This document shows positions 1-8,308 of a stretch of 30,496 bases of DNA, piece after piece. Both the position numbers and the translations under genes were made by a program. The stretch lies in assembly GCA_036381895.1 (NCBI GenBank), contig DASVBY010000040.1, forward strand, positions 1-30,496, in the 5' to 3' direction. The notes below the pieces were generated by a model, which saw only the letters and a list, made by a program, of their open reading frames with translations, ran no database searches and was not told where the DNA came from. This stretch comes from JACQFZ01 sp036381895. Lineage in GTDB: Bacteria > Pseudomonadota > Gammaproteobacteria > Acidiferrobacterales > Sulfurifustaceae. How positions within the stretch are numbered: position 1 is the stretch's first letter; each line of letters starts with the position of its first letter.

Positions 1-290
1 TGTTCGAGGTCGGCTGGGCGATCGGGCTCAAGTACACCGACGGTTTCACGCGGCTGGGACCCACCGTCTGGACCATCGTCTCCATGATCGCGAGCGTGTG
101 GCTGCTCGGTGTCGCCATGAAGGAGCTTCCGGTCGGAACCGCCTACAGCGTCTGGGTCGGCGTCGGCGCCGTCGGCACGGTCGTGCTCGGCATCGTGCTG
201 CTCGGCGAGCCGCCGGACGTGCCGCGTCTCGTCAGTATCGGTCTCATCGTGGCCGGTGTGATCGGTCTCAAGCTCGCAACTCCCGCCTAG
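1..290 (+). CDS. sugE: SugE/Gdx-type small multidrug resistance transporter (5' truncated by window edge)
   Basis: The reading frame is open from base 3 to the TAG at 288-290 and enters from outside the window, so the N-terminus is missing. The visible 95 residues begin FEVGWAIGLKYTDGF, matching the first-helix signature of the SugE/Gdx branch of the SMR family; the Glu (codon at 6-8) is the membrane-embedded proton/substrate-coupling residue. The later motifs MKELPVGTAYSVW and GIVLLGE are also typical of SugE. Family members form dual-topology dimers of four-helix subunits in the inner membrane and export guanidinium or quaternary ammonium compounds in exchange for protons. The SugE-like motifs favour Gdx over EmrE-type polyspecific pumps. 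A guanidine riboswitch, if present, would lie outside the window. Confidence 0.9.
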   Translation, partial: FEVGWAIGLKYTDGFTRLGPTVWTIVSMIASVWLLGVAMKELPVGTAYSVWVGVGAVGTVVLGIVLLGEPPDVPRLVSIGLIVAGVIGLKLATPA

Positions 291-326
291 CGCAAAACCT
301 GCTCCGGCAGTGCCGCTGCCGGCGCC

Positions 327-650
327 ATGCCGGTTCGCTGGAGCGCGACAGGTGTCCGCTTCGCCGTCGATCGGGCGATGCGCTGTATCGAGGCGGCTCG
401 CGGTCTCGTGCGCGTCGAGCGGCTCGCATCGGATCTCGGCCGGAGCCGGCGGCAGCTCGGGCGGCGGTTCCTGCCGCCGTTGGCGTGTCATCGAGTCGGC
501 GGGTCGCAGGGAGCGCGATGTCTCCATGAGTACGGGACGGCCATCGCCTGCGGCACCGTGCGGCGACTGATGGAGCGACAGGACCAGTTTCGCGGGCGAT
601 CGCACGAACCGATGCCGCACCGAAGACGGCGGGCGGCAACGCGCCTGTAG
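327..650 (+). pseudogene. Possible frameshifted remnant of an AraC-type DNA-binding domain
   Basis: In one frame, bases about 363-470 encode VDRAMRCIEAARGLVRVE and then RLASDLGRSRRQLGRRF, which has the spacing of the first helix-turn-helix of AraC-family regulators (family pattern: a helix, then LA..lGlS.RqL.RrF). The continuation expected in AraC proteins (VGVSP.R.A) appears in a neighbouring frame at about 482-515 as VGVSSSRRVA, suggesting a single-base indel near 470-480. No second helix-turn-helix, sensor domain or convincing start with a ribosome binding site is visible. Read as a decayed fragment rather than a working gene. It could be chance similarity in GC-rich DNA, so confidence is moderate to low. 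Confidence 0.35.
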
Positions 651-837
651 CCGGAGCCCATGCCCAATCCCGCGGCGCGCCGGCGGGAATGACGCTTCCT
701 GCCGTCGGTCTAACCGGCCGCGCCGGTCTCGTGCTGCGGCAGCCGGCGGCGGCGTTCTAAACTTGGGGGCGCGGATGCCCGCGACTGAGTGGGGGGAGGC
801 CGGCGGACTTCCGAGAACCCGGTTCGGAGAGTAGGCC
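651..837. other. Non-coding leader region upstream of the IOR gene
   Basis: No gene is visible here. A perfect six-pair hairpin (ACCGGC, loop CGC, GCCGGT) lies at 713-727 without a following T-run. A possible minus-10 hexamer TAAACT is at 758-763, about 75 bases before the IOR start, but no good minus-35 partner is evident. Confidence 0.3.
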
Positions 838-3800
838 ATGAATGCACCGTTGCCCCAGGTGAGTCTCGAGGACAAATATCTCCTGACCTCGGGACGCGTG
901 TACGTCAGCGGGATGCAGGCGCTCGTGCGGCTGCTCATCATGCAGCGGCTGCGCGACCAGGCCGCGGGGCTCAACACCGCCGGGTTCGTCTCCGGCTATC
1001 GCGGCTCCCCGCTCGGCGGCCTCGACAAGGCGCTCTGGGAGGCAACGCCGCACCTTGCCGCCCACCACATCCGCTTCCAGCCCGGCGTCAACGAAGACCT
1101 CGCCGCCACCGCGGTGTGGGGCACCCAGCAGGTGCACCTCGTCGGCTCCTCGCCCTACGACGGGATCTTTGCCATGTGGTACGGCAAGGGTCCGGGTGTC
1201 GACCGTTGCGGCGACGTGTTCAAGCACGCGAACCACTTCGGCACCGCCCGGCACGGCGGCGTGCTTTTGGTCGCGGGCGACGACCACGCGGCGTACTCCT
1301 CGACTCTGCCGCACCAGAGCGACCACCAGTTCGCCGCCGCGGTCATCCCGGTGCTCTATCCCTGCAACGTGCAGGAGTACCTCGACCTCGGGCTGCACGG
1401 CTGGGCGATGTCGCGCTACTCCGGGTGCCTGGTCGGCTTCAAGGCCACCTCGGACACCGCCGAATCGAGCGCTTCCGTCGACGGCGACCCGTTCCGCGTC
1501 GAAATCCGGCTGCCGGACGATTTCGTCATGCCGCCGGGCGGGCTCAACAACCGCATCCATCCGGGCTCGATCCGGCAGCAGGCGCTCGCGCAGGAAGCGC
1601 TGATGCACGACTACAAGATCTACGCCGCGCTCGCCTACGCGCGCGCCAACAAGCTCAACCGCACCGTGATCGATGCGCCGCAGGCGCGCCTCGGCATCGT
1701 CGCCTCCGGCAAGTCGTATCTCGATGTGCGCGAGGCGCTCGAGGAGCTCGGCATCGACGAGCGCGCCGCCGCGCGCATCGGCGTGCGCGTGTTCAAGGTC
1801 GCGATGCCCTGGCCGCTCGAGCCCGAGAGCGTGCGCGAGTTCGCGCGCGGCCTCGAAGAGATCCTCGTGGTCGAGGAGAAGCGCCAGATCGTCGAGTACC
1901 AGCTCAAGGAGCAGCTCTACAACTGGCGCGAGGACGTGCGTCCCCGCGTGATCGGCAAGTTCGACGAGAAGGGCGAGTGGGTCGCACCGCACGGCGAGTG
2001 GCTGCTGCCGGCGAAAGGAGACCTCACGGTGGCGCAGATCGCGCGCGTCATCGCGGCGCGCATCGGCCGCTTCCACCAGAGCGATCTCATCAAGGCGCGG
2101 CTCGCGTTCCTCGCCGCCAAGGAGGCGGTGCTGAGCCGGGCGAACAGCACGCCGCCGCGCCCGGCCTACTACTGCTCCGGCTGCCCGCACAACACCTCGA
2201 CACGCGTGCCCGAAGGCAGCCTCGCGCTCGCCGGCATCGGCTGCCACACCATGGCGACCGCGATCTACGCCGACGGCAACCGGACGATCACGCACATGGG
2301 CGGCGAAGGCGCGACCTGGATCGGGCAGGCGCCGTTCTCCAACCGCGAGCACATGTTCGTCAACCTCGGCGACGGCACCTATTACCACTCGGGGTATCTC
2401 GCGATCCGCGCCGCGGTCGCGGCGCGGGCCAACGTCACGTACAAGCTCCTCTACAACGACGCGGTGGCGATGACCGGCGGGCAGCCGATCGACGGACCGC
2501 TCACGGTGCCGCGGATCGCACAGCAGGTCGCCGCCGAGGGCGTCGAGCGCATCGCGATCGTGACCGAGGACCCGGGGCGCTATCGCAGCCGCGCGGAACT
2601 GCCGGCGTTCGCGACGGTGCACGACCGGGCCGAGCTCGATGCGGTGCAGCGGGAGCTGCGCACGTACCGCGGCGTGTCGGTGCTCATCTACGACCAGACC
2701 TGCGCGGCCGAGAAGCGCCGGCGGCGCAAGCAGGGGAAATACCCGCAGGCGACGCAGCGCGTGTTCATCAACGCCGCCGTCTGCGAAGGCTGCGGCGACT
2801 GCGGCGTGCAGTCGAACTGCGTGTCGATCCTGCCGCTCGAGACCGAGCTCGGGCGCAAGCGCGCCATCGATCAGTACGCGTGCAACCAGGACTACTCCTG
2901 CCTCAAGGGGTTCTGTCCGAGCTTCGTCACGCTCGAAGGCGCGCGCGTGCGCCGGCCGCGCGCCGCGGGGCCCGAGGCCGAGGCGCTGTTCGCGCCGCTG
3001 CCGGAGCCGGCGAAGCCGGCGCTCGCGCGTCCGTACAACATCCTCGTCACCGGCATCGGCGGCACCGGCGTGATCACCATCGGCGCACTGCTCGGCATGG
3101 CGGCGCACCTCGAAGGCAAGGGGGTGTCGGTGCTCGACATGACGGGCCTCGCGCAGAAGAACGGTGCGGTCACGTCGCACATCCGGCTCGCGGCGAACCC
3201 CGGCGCGATCCATGCGCAGGCGATCGCGACCGGGGAGGCCGACGTGATCCTCGGCTGCGACATGCTGACGGCCGGCGCCCAGGAGGCGATCTCCAAGACG
3301 CGGCCGGGACGGACCGTCGCCGTGATCAACACGCACGAGCAGCCGACCGGGCCGTTTGCGCAGAACCCCGACTGGCGCTTTCCGGCCGAGGAGGTGCGCA
3401 CGCTCATCGCGGAGGCGGTCGCCGAGCGCGTGTTCTTCGTGAACGCGACGCGGCTCGCGACCGCGCTCGTCGGCGACGCGATCGCGACCAATCTGTTCAT
3501 GCTCGGCTACGCGTATCAGAAGGGACTGGTGCCGCTCTCGGCCGGGGCGATCGAGCGGGCGATCGAGCTCAACGCGGTCGCGGTCGAGAGCAACAAGCGC
3601 GCGTTCGGCTGGGGGCGGCGCGCGGCGTACGATCAGGCGAAGGTCGAGGGGATCGTCGACACCCGGCGCCAGATCGCGCCGCTGCCCGAAACGCTGGATG
3701 CCCTGATCGACCGCCGGGCGGCCTTCCTCGCGAAGTACCAGAACCGCGCCTACGCGGCCGCCTACGAGCGCTTCGTGCGCGAGGTGCAGGCGGCCGAGCG

Positions 3801-4368
3801 CCGCGTCGCTCCCGGCGAGCGGCTGACGCGCGCTGTCGCAGAGAACCTCTTCAAGCTCATGACGTACAAGGACGAGTACGAAGTCGCGCGCCTCTACACC
3901 GACGGCGAGTTCGAGCGCGAGCTCAACGCGACGTTCGAAGGCGCTTACACGATCCGCTTCCATCTCGCGCCGCCGGTGCTCGCGCGCCGGGACGCGAACG
4001 GGCGCCCGCAGAAGCGGCAATTCGGCCCGTGGCTGCGCCACGCGCTGCGCCTCGTCGCCGCGCTGCGCTTCCTGCGCGGCACCCCGTTCGATCCGTTCGG
4101 CCGCACGGCCGAGCGGCGCACCGAGCGGCGGCTGATCCAGGAATACCGCGCGGATATCGCGGCCGTTTGTGCGGTCCTTGCGCCCGAGCGCCTCGACGAT
4201 GCCGTGGCGCTCGCGCGCCTGCCGGAGGAGATCCGCGGGTTCGGCCACGTGAAGCAGGCGCACCTCGAGAAAGTCCGGGCGCGCTGGGCGGCGCTGCGCG
4301 AGACGCTGCTGCAGACCCCCTCGGGCGAGGTGCCGCCGATCGCTGCGCCCCGGGCGGCCGGCGTCTGA
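838..4368 (+). CDS. Indolepyruvate ferredoxin oxidoreductase, fused alpha/gamma (IorA-IorB) form
   Basis: This 1176-residue protein matches the long fused 2-oxoacid:acceptor oxidoreductases of proteobacteria, which oxidatively decarboxylate aryl- or branched-chain pyruvates to acyl-CoA. The N-terminal pyrimidine-binding domain starts at about residue 20 (SGMQALVRLL, GYRGSPLGG). The thiamine diphosphate domain carries CSGCPHN at 446-452 and GDG at 511-513. A cysteine cluster CEGCGDCGVQSNC (649-661), with further Cys at 682, 688 and 693, should hold a 4Fe-4S centre. The gamma domain begins with GIGGTGV at 739-745. The last ~200 residues form the C-terminal domain usual for this fused family. 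Length is as expected. The ATG at 838 has only a weak upstream GGAG-like element. It stands alone, with stem-loops at 4411-4491 after it. The exact keto-acid substrate cannot be told from sequence. Confidence 0.92.
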   Translation: MNAPLPQVSLEDKYLLTSGRVYVSGMQALVRLLIMQRLRDQAAGLNTAGFVSGYRGSPLGGLDKALWEATPHLAAHHIRFQPGVNEDLAATAVWGTQQVHLVGSSPYDGIFAMWYGKGPGVDRCGDVFKHANHFGTARHGGVLLVAGDDHAAYSSTLPHQSDHQFAAAVIPVLYPCNVQEYLDLGLHGWAMSRYSGCLVGFKATSDTAESSASVDGDPFRVEIRLPDDFVMPPGGLNNRIHPGSIRQQALAQEALMHDYKIYAALAYARANKLNRTVIDAPQARLGIVASGKSYLDVREALEELGIDERAAARIGVRVFKVAMPWPLEPESVREFARGLEEILVVEEKRQIVEYQLKEQLYNWREDVRPRVIGKFDEKGEWVAPHGEWLLPAKGDLTVAQIARVIAARIGRFHQSDLIKARLAFLAAKEAVLSRANSTPPRPAYYCSGCPHNTSTRVPEGSLALAGIGCHTMATAIYADGNRTITHMGGEGATWIGQAPFSNREHMFVNLGDGTYYHSGYLAIRAAVAARANVTYKLLYNDAVAMTGGQPIDGPLTVPRIAQQVAAEGVERIAIVTEDPGRYRSRAELPAFATVHDRAELDAVQRELRTYRGVSVLIYDQTCAAEKRRRRKQGKYPQATQRVFINAAVCEGCGDCGVQSNCVSILPLETELGRKRAIDQYACNQDYSCLKGFCPSFVTLEGARVRRPRAAGPEAEALFAPLPEPAKPALARPYNILVTGIGGTGVITIGALLGMAAHLEGKGVSVLDMTGLAQKNGAVTSHIRLAANPGAIHAQAIATGEADVILGCDMLTAGAQEAISKTRPGRTVAVINTHEQPTGPFAQNPDWRFPAEEVRTLIAEAVAERVFFVNATRLATALVGDAIATNLFMLGYAYQKGLVPLSAGAIERAIELNAVAVESNKRAFGWGRRAAYDQAKVEGIVDTRRQIAPLPETLDALIDRRAAFLAKYQNRAYAAAYERFVREVQAAERRVAPGERLTRAVAENLFKLMTYKDEYEVARLYTDGEFERELNATFEGAYTIRFHLAPPVLARRDANGRPQKRQFGPWLRHALRLVAALRFLRGTPFDPFGRTAERRTERRLIQEYRADIAAVCAVLAPERLDDAVALARLPEEIRGFGHVKQAHLEKVRARWAALRETLLQTPSGEVPPIAAPRAAGV

Positions 4369-4410
4369 GCGCAGGGCGGACACCTGATCGGCGCATTCCC
4401 GTTGAACTAG

Positions 4411-4440
4411 CCGCACGCCACCGTGCGGTGGGGTCATTTT
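4411..4440 (+). terminator. Stem-loop after the IOR gene, possible terminator
   Basis: A perfect seven-pair stem (CCGCACG, loop CCAC, CGTGCGG) lies at 4411-4428, 43 bases after the IOR stop, followed by GGGG and a short T-run at 4437-4440. The T-run is poor, so efficiency is doubtful. A second imperfectly spaced stem GGGTGCCC/GGGCACCC spans 4457-4491. Confidence 0.4.
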
Positions 4441-4513
4441 GATCGTAGGGATACCGGGGTGCCCGACGCGCGGCCGTCAGCCGGGGCACCCGCCTTTGGT
4501 CCGGGAGAGAGAA

Positions 4514-4538
4514 GCCGCCGGGGCGCACCCCCGGCGGC
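4514..4538 (-). terminator. Intrinsic terminator of the aldolase gene
   Basis: A perfect ten-pair stem (4514-4523 with 4529-4538, five-base loop) lies 14 bases past the aldolase stop codon. Read on the minus strand it is followed by TTCTCTCTC, a pyrimidine-rich but not pure T tail. Confidence 0.6.
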
Positions 4539-4552
4539 GATGTGGCGACGTC

Positions 4553-5578
4553 TTACGCGGCCTCGCGCTCCATCTCGGGCTGGTAGCTTCCCGTCGCCGC
4601 GAGCGCATTGAAGCGCGCGCGCCGCTGGAGCTGCTTCTGCGCCTCGGCGGCCTTCGCCGGGTTGCCCCGCCAGGTATCCATGACCGGCTGCTGCAGGGCG
4701 CGCGAATACGAGAAGCTGAGCGGCCAGGGGAGGTTGCGATGGCGCGCGTTCATCGCGTTCAGGTGCGCGGTCGCTTCCTCGTTCGACTGGCCGCCGGAGA
4801 GGAATACCACGCCCGGCAGCGACGCCGGCACGGTGTTGAGGAGGCAGCGCACGGTGGCGTCCGCGACCTCATCGACGCCCGCACGCGGCTTCGCTTGGAG
4901 GCCGGAAATGACCATGCTCGCCTTGAGGATCGTGCCTTCGTAGGCGACGCGGTGCTCGGCGAGCGCGCGGAATACCTCGTGCAGCGTCGCGAGCGTCACG
5001 TCGTAGCAGCGCTCGAGCGTATGGCTGCCGTCGATCAGCACCTCCGGCTCGACGATCGGCACGATGCCCGCTTCCTGGCAGAGCGCCGAGTAGCGCGCGA
5101 GCGCGTGCGCGTTCGCCTCGATGCAGGTGCGGGACGGAATGCCGTCGCCGATCGTGATCACCGCGCGCCACTTGGCGAAGCGCGCGCCCATGCCGTAGTA
5201 CTCCTTCAGCCGATCGCGCAGGCCGTCGAGCCCCTCTGTCACCTTCTCGCCGGGGAATCCGGCCAGGTCCTTGGCGCCGGTGTCGACCTTGATGCCCGGA
5301 ATGATGCCGCGCTTCTCGAGGTATTGTGCGAACGGGGTGCCGTCGCTCGTGCTCTGGCGGATCGTCTCGTCGTAGAGGATCGCGCCGCTGATGTACTTGT
5401 TGAGATCGGGCGTGGTGACGATGAGCTCGCGGTAGTCGCGGCGGTTCTCCACCGTGTTCTCGATGCCGTACTGCTTGAAGCGCTTGGCGATCGTGGGTCC
5501 GCTCTCGTCCATCGCGATCAGGCCTTTGCCCTTTGCCACCATCGCCTTGGCGATCGCGTTCAGCTCGGATACGTTCAT
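4553..5578 (-). CDS. fba: Class I fructose-bisphosphate aldolase
   Basis: This 341-residue protein is the eukaryote-like, Schiff-base class I aldolase that interconverts fructose 1,6-bisphosphate with dihydroxyacetone phosphate and glyceraldehyde 3-phosphate. Family residues visible include Asp24 in AMDES, Lys97 in GIKVD, Lys137 in FAKWRAV, Glu177 in IVEPE, the Schiff-base Lys219 in GTILKASMV, and the phosphate-binding SGGQS at 261-265. It is not the DhnA/FbaB type and not the zinc-dependent class II type. The ATG is preceded by a good GGAGGG about 10 bases upstream. It is divergent from the class II aldolase-like gene, with a 210-base spacer, and ends at a strong stem-loop. Likely role: glycolysis/gluconeogenesis or, in an autotroph, the Calvin cycle. 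Confidence 0.95.
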   Translation of the reverse strand: MNVSELNAIAKAMVAKGKGLIAMDESGPTIAKRFKQYGIENTVENRRDYRELIVTTPDLNKYISGAILYDETIRQSTSDGTPFAQYLEKRGIIPGIKVDTGAKDLAGFPGEKVTEGLDGLRDRLKEYYGMGARFAKWRAVITIGDGIPSRTCIEANAHALARYSALCQEAGIVPIVEPEVLIDGSHTLERCYDVTLATLHEVFRALAEHRVAYEGTILKASMVISGLQAKPRAGVDEVADATVRCLLNTVPASLPGVVFLSGGQSNEEATAHLNAMNARHRNLPWPLSFSYSRALQQPVMDTWRGNPAKAAEAQKQLQRRARFNALAATGSYQPEMEREAA

Positions 5579-5635
5579 GTGCCTCTACCCTCCGGAAAAT
5601 GACCGAATTCCGTGCTCGTTCGTCGGAAAACGCGG

Positions 5636-5645
5636 ATTCTATACT
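5636..5645. promoter_or_regulatory. Possible overlapping minus-10 elements between divergent aldolase genes
   Basis: The only AT-rich patch of the 210-base divergent spacer reads ATTCTATACT. On the plus strand it gives TATACT (5640-5645) and on the minus strand TAGAAT (5641-5636), 58 bases before the class I aldolase start. Minus-35 partners are weak on both strands, so this is a candidate only. Confidence 0.3.
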
Positions 5646-5788
5646 GCGCGTTGCGGGCTCGCCATGCGAAGCCCGCCGCACGCCGCCGCCCGGGCGCCGT
5701 TCCGCGCCGCGAGCCGCGCGGTTGTCGCCCCCGGGCGGCGGTGCTACCTTGCGCCGGAAACCGCATTACCGCGCCTGGAGGCTCTCGC

Positions 5789-6562
5789 ATGAACGCCGTC
5801 ATCGCCCCTCGTCCCGCACACGTGCCGAAGGATATGACCGATGCCGAATGGGAAACGCGCGTCCATCTGGCGGCCTGCTACCGCCTGGTCGCGCGCAACG
5901 GCTGGGACGATCTGATCTACACGCACATTTCCGCGGCGGTACCCGGTCCGAAAAAGCATTTCCTCATCAACCCGTACGGTATGCTCTTCGGCGAGATCAC
6001 GGCCTCGTCCCTGGTGAAGGTCGACCTCGACGGCAACATCGTGAGCGACACCCCGTACCGGATCAACCCGGCCGGCTTCACGATCCATAGCGCCATCCAT
6101 GCGGCCCGCGACGACGTGAAGTGCGTGCTGCACCTGCACACGACCGCGGGCGTGGCAGTGTCCTCGCAGAAGCGGGGACTGCTGCCGCTCACGCAGACGG
6201 CACTCGTCCTCTACAACGATATCGCTTACCACGACTACGAGGGCATCGCGCTCGACCTCGACGAGCGCGAGCGCCTGGTGGCGGACATGGGCCGGAAGAA
6301 CGTCTTGATCCTGCGCAATCACGGCACGCTCACGGCCGGCCCGACCGTTGCCGCCGCCTACGTGCGCATGTTCTTTCTCGAGCGCGCCTGCCAGATGCAG
6401 ATCGCGGCACAGGCGGGCGGCGCGGAGCTCAACCTGCTGCCGCAGTCGATGTGCGACCGCGTGCAGCAGCAGGTCGGCAAGGGCTACAGCCGCATGGGCG
6501 AGCTCGACTGGCCGGCGCTCCTGCGCCTGCTCGATCGCGAGGATCCGTCGTACCGGAGCTGA
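5789..6562 (+). CDS. Class II aldolase/adducin-family protein
   Basis: The 257-residue product is a single class II aldolase/adducin domain. Zinc-ligand histidines are seen in HLHT (115 and 117) and in RNHG (178). The catalytic Glu of fuculose-phosphate aldolase (family pattern SSEWRFH) aligns with NPAGFTIH, where Gly96 takes its place, as in adducin-like members. A carbon-carbon lyase reaction of the FucA type is therefore doubtful; a decarboxylase, epimerase-like or unknown role is equally possible. The ATG at 5789 was chosen because GGAG sits 8 bases upstream and the preceding in-frame extension is Arg/Pro-rich and unlike the family. The glutathione S-transferase gene follows after 94 bases on the same strand, with a stem-loop between them. 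Confidence 0.88.
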   Translation: MNAVIAPRPAHVPKDMTDAEWETRVHLAACYRLVARNGWDDLIYTHISAAVPGPKKHFLINPYGMLFGEITASSLVKVDLDGNIVSDTPYRINPAGFTIHSAIHAARDDVKCVLHLHTTAGVAVSSQKRGLLPLTQTALVLYNDIAYHDYEGIALDLDERERLVADMGRKNVLILRNHGTLTAGPTVAAAYVRMFFLERACQMQIAAQAGGAELNLLPQSMCDRVQQQVGKGYSRMGELDWPALLRLLDREDPSYRS

Positions 6563-6581
6563 TTCAGCGCCGAAGGGCGTG

Positions 6582-6605
6582 CGGACGCAGCGACTACTGC
6601 GTCCG
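6582..6605 (+). other. Perfect nine-pair stem-loop between aldolase-like gene and gst
   Basis: CGGACGCAG pairs exactly with CTGCGTCCG around a CGACTA loop, 20 bases after the aldolase-like stop and 52 before the GST start. The downstream bases are mixed (GCGCGCTTGTT), so it is a poor intrinsic terminator and may instead be an RNA-processing or stabilising hairpin. Confidence 0.5.
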
Positions 6606-6656
6606 GCGCGCTTGTTCGTGGCCGGCAATCACAGGCACTCTCACCGAGGAGCACCC

Positions 6657-7319
6657 ATGCTGAAGCTTTGCGGCTTTCCGATCAGCAACTACTACAACAA
6701 GGTCAAGCTCGCGCTGCTCGAGAAGGGCATTCCGTTCGAGGAGGAACGCTGCATGACGGGCAAGGAGGCGATCGACGCGGGCAGTCCGATGGGAAAGGTG
6801 CCGTTTCTCCGGACCGAGCGCGGCATCGTCTGCGAGTCGCAGGCGATCTGCGAATACCTCGAAGAGCTGCAGCCGGAGCCGCGGCTCTATCCGGCGGATC
6901 GCTTCGAGCGCGCGAAGTGCCGCGAGCTGATCCAGTACCTCGAGCTGTACCTCGAGTGGCCGGCGCGCCGGCTGTATCCGGAGGTGTACTTCGGCGGCAA
7001 GGTTTCCGAGGAAGTGAAGCAGTCGGTGCGGGCCGAGCTCGAGCGCGGCATCGCGGCGCTCGCGCACGCCGCGAAGTTCTCGCCGTGGATCGCCGGCGCC
7101 GGGTTCAGCTACGCCGACTGCGCGGCGTACGCGCACTTGCCGCTCGTGTCGCAGTGCACGAAGAAGATGTACGGCGAGGACATCCTCGCGCGGATCCCGG
7201 CCTGCGCGGAGTACCTCGAGCGGCTGCGCGCGCGGCCGCACGCGAAGAAGGTGAACGAGGACCGCAAGGCCGACATCGAGCGCTCCATGGCCGCGCAGCG
7301 CAAGAACTACACCGGCTAG
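6657..7319 (+). CDS. Glutathione S-transferase family protein
   Basis: The 220-residue protein has the thioredoxin-fold N-terminal GST domain (residues 1-75): LCGFPISNYYNKVKLAL, the cis-proline motif GKVPFL (Pro49), and the glutathione-contacting CESQAICEYLEE (Glu60-Ser61). An all-helical C-terminal domain follows (about 85-205) with the FSYADCAAYAHLPLV core. GSTs conjugate glutathione to electrophiles or act as thiol-dependent isomerases or reductases in the cytoplasm; the substrate is unknown. The ATG at 6657 follows GAGGAG with a 6-base gap; a longer in-frame extension upstream is rejected because it lacks family similarity. It is convergent with the SDR gene. Confidence 0.9.
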   Translation: MLKLCGFPISNYYNKVKLALLEKGIPFEEERCMTGKEAIDAGSPMGKVPFLRTERGIVCESQAICEYLEELQPEPRLYPADRFERAKCRELIQYLELYLEWPARRLYPEVYFGGKVSEEVKQSVRAELERGIAALAHAAKFSPWIAGAGFSYADCAAYAHLPLVSQCTKKMYGEDILARIPACAEYLERLRARPHAKKVNEDRKADIERSMAAQRKNYTG

Positions 7320-7413
7320 CGCTGCACCGACGCAGAGGGCGCGCGGGACGCCGCGGGCGTGCGGGCGACCTTGCCGCCGCACCCGGCCCGCCGCGCGGGC
7401 GGCGCCGGCGCTC

Positions 7414-8175
7414 TCAAACGATCGTCACGCCGCCGTCGGCGACGATTGTCTGGCCGGTGATGAAAGCGCCCGCGCGCGAGGCGAGGAACACGGCGATGCC
7501 GCCGATGTCGTCCGGCTCGCCGAGGCGCCCGAGCGGCGTTTCCGCTTCGCGCTGCGCGCGCAGCGCCGGGTTCTCCCACAGCGCTTTCGCGAAATCCGTC
7601 TTGATGAGGCCGGGCGCGATGCAGTTGACGCGCACGTTGTCCCTGCCGAACTCGAGCGCGAGGTTACGCGCGAGCTGCATGTCCGCGGCTTTCGAGAGCG
7701 CATAGACGCCGAGCACCGACGTGGCGCGCAGGCCGGCGATCGAGCTCACGATGATGATCACGCCGTCCTTGCGCGCGCGCATCTCGGGCGCCACCAGCCT
7801 CACGAGCCAGAGGTTGCTCAGCACGTTGTTGCGCATGGTCTTGTCGTAGATCGCGTCCGGCAGGTCCATGAGCGAGCCGTAGAACGGGTTCGAGGCGGCG
7901 TTGCAGACGAGGATGTCGATCTTGCCCCACGCGGCGCGGGTGCGCTGCACCATGGCCTCGAGCTCCGGCAGCCTGGAAATGCTCGCCGGGATCGCGAGCG
8001 CCTCGCCGCCCTGCGCGCGGATCGCGGCGGCGACCGCTTCGCAGTCCTCCGGCGTGCGGCTCGAGATCACCACCTTGGCGCCCGCCCGGGCCATGTGCTC
8101 GGCGATCGAGCGGCCGATGCCGCGCGTCGAGCCGGTGATGATCGCCACCTTGCCGCTCAGGTCGAAAATCTTCAT
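7414..8175 (-). CDS. SDR family NAD(P)-dependent oxidoreductase
   Basis: This is a classical short-chain dehydrogenase/reductase of 253 residues. The Rossmann nucleotide-binding motif TGSTRGIG is at 14-21, the NAG-type motif appears as CNAAS at 91-95, Asn116/117 lies before the catalytic set Ser144/145, Tyr158 and Lys162 (YALSK), and the C-terminus ends with the usual TGQTIVADGG. Arg40 after the second strand (SSRTPED) suggests NADP(H) preference. The ATG is preceded by GGGGAGG. The closest general theme is a 3-oxoacyl or hydroxyacyl reductase-like enzyme, but the substrate cannot be assigned. It is transcribed alone, toward gst. Confidence 0.92.
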   Translation of the reverse strand: MKIFDLSGKVAIITGSTRGIGRSIAEHMARAGAKVVISSRTPEDCEAVAAAIRAQGGEALAIPASISRLPELEAMVQRTRAAWGKIDILVCNAASNPFYGSLMDLPDAIYDKTMRNNVLSNLWLVRLVAPEMRARKDGVIIIVSSIAGLRATSVLGVYALSKAADMQLARNLALEFGRDNVRVNCIAPGLIKTDFAKALWENPALRAQREAETPLGRLGEPDDIGGIAVFLASRAGAFITGQTIVADGGVTIV

Positions 8176-8215
8176 TCAAGAACCTCCCCTCGAAGTGAAC
8201 CGCGGACGAGCGCCG

Positions 8216-8221
8216 ATTGTA
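8216..8221 (-). promoter_or_regulatory. Possible minus-10 element of the SDR gene
   Basis: Read on the minus strand the sequence gives GGTTACAATC, with TACAAT about 40 bases before the SDR start codon. The minus-35 region is weak (TTCGCT at 19-base spacing), so this is tentative. Confidence 0.3.
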
Positions 8222-8308
8222 ACCGCGCCGAACGCGGTCGAGCGAAGCAGCGTCTAGCGCAGGGGAGGGGCGGACGACGGGGACGCTTCGCCGCCGCCTG
8301 AGGCGCGC

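Noticed and set aside
757..4437. Very long open frames opposite and out of frame with the IOR gene (over 1200 codons)
   Set aside because: They are Arg/Gly/His-rich with no recognisable domain, as expected for shadow frames of a GC-rich gene; the real frame has complete IOR motifs.
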